Part shown: positions 60,833 through 64,000 of the stretch, piece by piece
Position numbering within the stretch: the stretch's first letter is position 1
Layout of the letters: each line of letters begins with the position of its first letter
From: an uncultured Ruminiclostridium sp.
GTDB taxonomy: Bacteria; Bacillota; Clostridia; Oscillospirales; Ruminococcaceae
Length of the DNA: 64,000 nucleotides
Reading direction: 5' to 3'
NCBI GenBank assembly: GCA_934454635.1
Contig: CAKSFR010000002.1
Coordinates: forward strand, 62,001 to 126,000
The notes under the pieces: model-generated
Told to the model about the DNA's origin: nothing
Databases searched by the model: none
The model's input: only the letters and a program-made list of their open reading frames with translations
Made by a program: the position numbers and the translations under genes

Positions 60833-62278
60833 ATGGCGGAAAGAAAGCAGAAAAGACCGAAAAAAGAACCGATAAAGCCGCTCAGCCCGAAGTTCGCCGA
60901 GATAAACGTGATCGCGACAGGTGTACTGTTTGCGGTTATTGCGCTTGCGCCGGCTGTTTTGCCCCGTTCTACAGAGTCGCTTGTCGAGCAGCGAAAGCTT
61001 GCCGAATTTCCCGAATTTAGCTGGGAAAGCTTCATAAACGGAGATTTCACCGAGGGTATAACCGAATTTTACGACGATACCGTTCCGAATCGTGATAATT
61101 TAAAGCGGATTTCCGCTGCGATAAAAAATCTTTACGGCGTTCAGCTCAGCGGCGCGGAGGTTCACGGTCAGCTTGTTGCTGTCACCGAAGAGCCGGAGGA
61201 AGAACCGCCGCAGACTACTGCCGAGCCTGCGCAGACAACAACGCCTGCCGTTTCCGTAACGGACAAGCCGCAGGAAATGTCCTCTCAGCCCGCCGAAACG
61301 ACGGCTCCCCCGCAGACGACTGTCGAAACCACGACCTCCGAGCGTCAGGTAAACGAAGTTGCAGAGGGCGTTATCACAAACGGACAGGTCGTTGCAAAAC
61401 TCGACGACGGACATTACTGGGCGATTTCGCTGTTCGGAGGCGGAAAGGGAACGACCTATGCCGAGGCGCTTAACCGTTTCAGAAGCGAGCTTCCCGAAAG
61501 CGTGAAGATTTATTCAATGATTGCGCCGACTTCGGGTGAATATTATCTGCCGTCCAATTTTGCGGAATATAACGCAAGTCATCGAAAGAGCGTTGACAGC
61601 GTAAATTCTCAGCTTTCCGAGGGAATTATTCCCGTAGACGCAATTTCCGCGCTCGGCGAACATACCGACGAGCCGATTTTCACCCGAACCGATCACCATT
61701 GGCAGCCTCTCGGCGCATATTACGCGGCGCAAGCGTTTGCCGAGGCGGCGGGCGTTTCGTTTACTCCTCTTTCCGAGATGAAAGAGGTTGACATCGACGG
61801 CTTCGTAGGGACTATGTACGGCTATACGGAGAGCGTAAACCTGCTCAACGACCCCGAACGGTTTGTATACTATAAGCCGCAGAACGATTATTCGACGTAT
61901 TATTATGACACGTCTTACAATTTTGACTACAACTTCCCGTTCTTTGTTGATATGCCCGTCGGCAGTTCCTATTCGACCTTTATGGGCGGCGACAAGAAAA
62001 TAGTCAGAATAGAAACCGACGTTAAAAACGGCAGAAAACTCCTTATTTTTAAGGACAGCTACGGAAACGCCGAGGTTCCGTTCTATTTTGGTTCTTTTGA
62101 AGAAATTTACGTCTGCGATATGCGGTATTTCGATCTTAACGCCGTTCAGTTCATCGAGGAAAAGGGAATAACGGACATGTTGTTTACAATGTGCACATTC
62201 TCCGCCGTCGGAACAAATTCCAACGGTCTGATAAACGCGCTCAACAATCCTGTTGTGGAGGAGATACCTGCGGATTGA
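60833..62278 (+). CDS. DHHW-family membrane-anchored AlgX/AlgJ-like protein 1
   Basis: 481 residues. A Lys/Arg-rich cytoplasmic tail and one helix (NVIATGVLFAVIALAPAVL) anchor a Thr/Pro-rich linker (about 120-185) and an SGNH-like domain with the signature DHHW at about 287-290 (FTRTDHHWQPLGAYYAAQAF), SGEYYLPSNF and a C-terminal FKDSYGNAEVPF segment. Such proteins work with MBOAT proteins in O-acylation of exported glycans. TGGAGG precedes ATG 60833. The next DHHW gene begins 18 bases after its stop. Confidence 0.88.
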   Translation: MAERKQKRPKKEPIKPLSPKFAEINVIATGVLFAVIALAPAVLPRSTESLVEQRKLAEFPEFSWESFINGDFTEGITEFYDDTVPNRDNLKRISAAIKNLYGVQLSGAEVHGQLVAVTEEPEEEPPQTTAEPAQTTTPAVSVTDKPQEMSSQPAETTAPPQTTVETTTSERQVNEVAEGVITNGQVVAKLDDGHYWAISLFGGGKGTTYAEALNRFRSELPESVKIYSMIAPTSGEYYLPSNFAEYNASHRKSVDSVNSQLSEGIIPVDAISALGEHTDEPIFTRTDHHWQPLGAYYAAQAFAEAAGVSFTPLSEMKEVDIDGFVGTMYGYTESVNLLNDPERFVYYKPQNDYSTYYYDTSYNFDYNFPFFVDMPVGSSYSTFMGGDKKIVRIETDVKNGRKLLIFKDSYGNAEVPFYFGSFEEIYVCDMRYFDLNAVQFIEEKGITDMLFTMCTFSAVGTNSNGLINALNNPVVEEIPAD

Positions 62279-62296
62279 GTGCAGAAAGGGTATTCA

Positions 62297-63586
62297 ATGA
62301 ATCGTAGACTTGGCGCGGCAGCGCTTTCGGCGGCGGCAGTCCTGCTTTGTTCCTGTTCACAGGCGCAGGCGGCGCCGCACCAGACCTTCAAAACCGTTAA
62401 AACGTCGGGTATAACAGCCTTTAAGACTCCGACCGACGAAAACGGCAGCTATATAACGGGAGAGCCGACTGAAACCGACTCCTTTGAAACAACTTCAATT
62501 TCTTCGGCTGAAAATCCCGTTCTGACCGAGCCTGTTACTACGGAAAGCAGCCTTGACGAAATGGCAACGCAGGGTGCGACAGTTCCCACAGTTTCCTCGC
62601 CGCAGTCAGTACAAACGGAAATCACGGCCGAACAGACAGCGCAGCCTGATAAAACAACTTCTGCTCCCGCAGGCGACAGCGGCGAATACAACGTTATCGG
62701 CGATAACGGGATACTTGTCACAAAGCGCGCGGACGGGCATTACTGGGGGCTTATGCCGTGCTGGGGAACATACGGCTTGTGCGAAAGCTGGGCGGAGAGC
62801 GCCAACAGCTTTGCCGCGGCGCTGCCCGACGTAAAAACATACCAGATGACAATACCGACCTCTAGCGAATTTTACGTTCCCGCTGAATATTCTTCGGGAT
62901 TTACGGGAAGTCAGCTTGCGAAAATCGAACACATTGCTCAAAATCTCAAAAATATAAAAAATATCGACGCATATTCCGCGCTTAACGAGCATAAGGACGA
63001 GAAAATTTTTTCCCGAACCGACCACCACTGGTTCCCGCTCGGCGCATATTATGCGGCGCAGGTCTTTGCCGAGGACGCGGGCGTTGATTTTGCGGACATT
63101 TCCGAGTATAAAAAGGTCACGAAGGGCGGCTATGTCGGCTCGATGTACAGCTACTCGAACGACGTTCACCTAAAAAACGACCCCGAGGATTTCGACCTTT
63201 ATCTTTCTCCGAACCGCAGTGAAATAACCACAAATTATTACGACCGGTCGTTTAAAAACGGCTATGAAAGCGACCTTTTCACCTCGCCCGACGGCGGCGC
63301 GTATTACTGCTCGTTTCTCGGCTCGGACGACCGTATCGCAGAGATAACCACCGACTGCAAAAACGGCAAAACGCTTGTCGTTTTTAAGGAAAGCTACGGG
63401 AACGCGCTCGTTCCGTTCCTTACCTCGTCGTTTGAGAAAATTTATGTTTGCGATATACGTTATTTTAACCTGAACGCCGTCGATTTCTGCAAGGAAGTCG
63501 GCGCGACAGACCTGCTTTTTGCGGTCTGCACCTACACCCCCGCAGGCAGCAACGGCAATTACTTAGGAATAATCATAAATCAATGA
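62297..63586 (+). CDS. DHHW-family lipoprotein 2
   Basis: 429 residues, paralogous to the previous gene. It carries a lipoprotein signal (AAALSAAAVLLCSC) rather than a membrane helix, then a Ser/Thr/Glu-rich linker (about 30-130) and the same domain with DHHW near 242-245 (SRTDHHWFPLGAYYAAQVF) and FKESYGNALVPF. The different anchor suggests two roles or a stacked complex at the outer face. AAAGGG supports ATG 62297; an in-frame GTG at 62279 is a worse choice. Confidence 0.87.
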   Translation: MNRRLGAAALSAAAVLLCSCSQAQAAPHQTFKTVKTSGITAFKTPTDENGSYITGEPTETDSFETTSISSAENPVLTEPVTTESSLDEMATQGATVPTVSSPQSVQTEITAEQTAQPDKTTSAPAGDSGEYNVIGDNGILVTKRADGHYWGLMPCWGTYGLCESWAESANSFAAALPDVKTYQMTIPTSSEFYVPAEYSSGFTGSQLAKIEHIAQNLKNIKNIDAYSALNEHKDEKIFSRTDHHWFPLGAYYAAQVFAEDAGVDFADISEYKKVTKGGYVGSMYSYSNDVHLKNDPEDFDLYLSPNRSEITTNYYDRSFKNGYESDLFTSPDGGAYYCSFLGSDDRIAEITTDCKNGKTLVVFKESYGNALVPFLTSSFEKIYVCDIRYFNLNAVDFCKEVGATDLLFAVCTYTPAGSNGNYLGIIINQ

Positions 63587-63597
63587 AAGGAATGCCA

Positions 63598-64000
63598 ATG
63601 AACGACATTTTTTCATATCCGTTTGACAGCGGCTTTCTGCTTAAAAAGCAGAAAAGTATCCGAAAAGAGTTGAAAAATGACGGAAAAAAGCGTATCCCCG
63701 TGAAAATTGCGATACTCGGCGGTTCGACCGCGAACGCTGTTGCCGACCAGCTCGAATTATTCCTGCTGAATTACGGCATTGAGCCGCAGTTTTACCTCTC
63801 GGAATACGCCCAGTTCTGGCAGGACGCAATGTTTCCGCCCGACGAGCTCAGCGGTTTTTCACCCGACCTCGTTTATTTTCACACCACAAATCGCAACATT
63901 ATGCGTTTTCCTGAAATTACCGACAGCGCGGAAAGGGTCGCTTCGATAATCGACAGCGAATTTTCGCATTTCAGACAGGCGTGGGAGAGCATAAGCGAGA
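63598..64000 (+). CDS. FkbH-like HAD-superfamily protein (N-terminal part, cut by window end)
   Basis: 134 complete codons from ATG 63598 run off the right edge. KIAILGGSTANAVADQLELF, NYGIEPQFYLSEYAQFWQDA and PDLVYFHTTNRNI match the N-terminal half of FkbH-type proteins, whose HAD domain loads a glyceryl unit from 1,3-bisphosphoglycerate onto an acyl carrier protein. Its place 11 bases after two DHHW genes suggests it supplies an acyl group for surface glycan modification. The HAD catalytic motif lies beyond the window. Confidence 0.75.
   Translation, partial: MNDIFSYPFDSGFLLKKQKSIRKELKNDGKKRIPVKIAILGGSTANAVADQLELFLLNYGIEPQFYLSEYAQFWQDAMFPPDELSGFSPDLVYFHTTNRNIMRFPEITDSAERVASIIDSEFSHFRQAWESISE

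Overview
The window looks like chromosome of a Gram-positive anaerobe of the Clostridia, most likely Oscillospiraceae/Ruminococcaceae. The pointers are a dockerin-bearing secreted protein, type III glutamine synthetase, pyruvate phosphate dikinase, a type IV pilus cluster in a low-to-mid GC Firmicute-style genome, type III pantothenate kinase, Jag/YidC, AGGAGG ribosome sites and TTGACA-17-TATAAT promoters. Species cannot be fixed from the sequence alone. Gene content (rpmH-rnpA-yidD-yidC-jag and soj-spo0J) is of the kind found near a firmicute origin, but dnaA and dnaN are absent.

Layout. 1-9.0 kb: type IV pilus genes (PilX-like giant minor pilin, two prepilins, convergent prepilin peptidase, PilB and PilT ATPases). 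9.0-9.8 kb: repeat nest. 9.8-17.9 kb: a membrane-anchored sigma-like/beta-propeller fusion divergent from an NTF2-GGDEF diguanylate cyclase, a divergent P-type ATPase and a small membrane protein. 18.2-23.3 kb: ppdK, a MATE fragment fused tail-to-tail to an ABC ATPase fragment with its AraC regulator, and tRNA-Ser. 23.5-30.2 kb: an unknown protein, an EAL-PAS phosphodiesterase, an XRE repressor divergent from a secreted protein broken by an amber codon, and glnN with a leader attenuator. 30.3-40.4 kb: prmA, glycosyltransferase, soj, spo0J, serS, AI-2E-type permease, PH-domain protein, dockerin protein. 40.4-45.5 kb: cytidine deaminase, aldose epimerase and MBOAT acyltransferase separated by large structured repeats and an AT-rich gap. 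45.5-48.9 kb: tRNA-Gln and the rpmH operon. 49.2-64 kb: Nim-like flavoprotein, DUF4097 pair, polyprenyl-phosphate glycosyltransferase-YfhO-CoaX overlap operon, a possible pan-motif RNA before an ECF S component, mfd, pth, then two DHHW proteins and a partial FkbH-like gene.

Working together: the pilus ATPases, the GGDEF and the EAL proteins could form a c-di-GMP/pilus surface programme. The MBOAT, DHHW and FkbH genes, and the GT2/YfhO pair, suggest acyl and sugar decoration of the envelope.

The most striking signal is non-coding. At least seven intergenic elements fold into a four-way junction, that is, an outer stem enclosing three hairpins. Stem sequences differ between copies yet pairing is kept almost perfectly, usually with 3-nt loops. 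Three copies sit in ~236-257 bp elements bounded by GCGGCTTT/AAAGCCGC inverted ends. A second family of ~102 bp elements with ATACTAAGCACCAAT-type ends occurs four times plus remnants. No transposase for either family is in the window.
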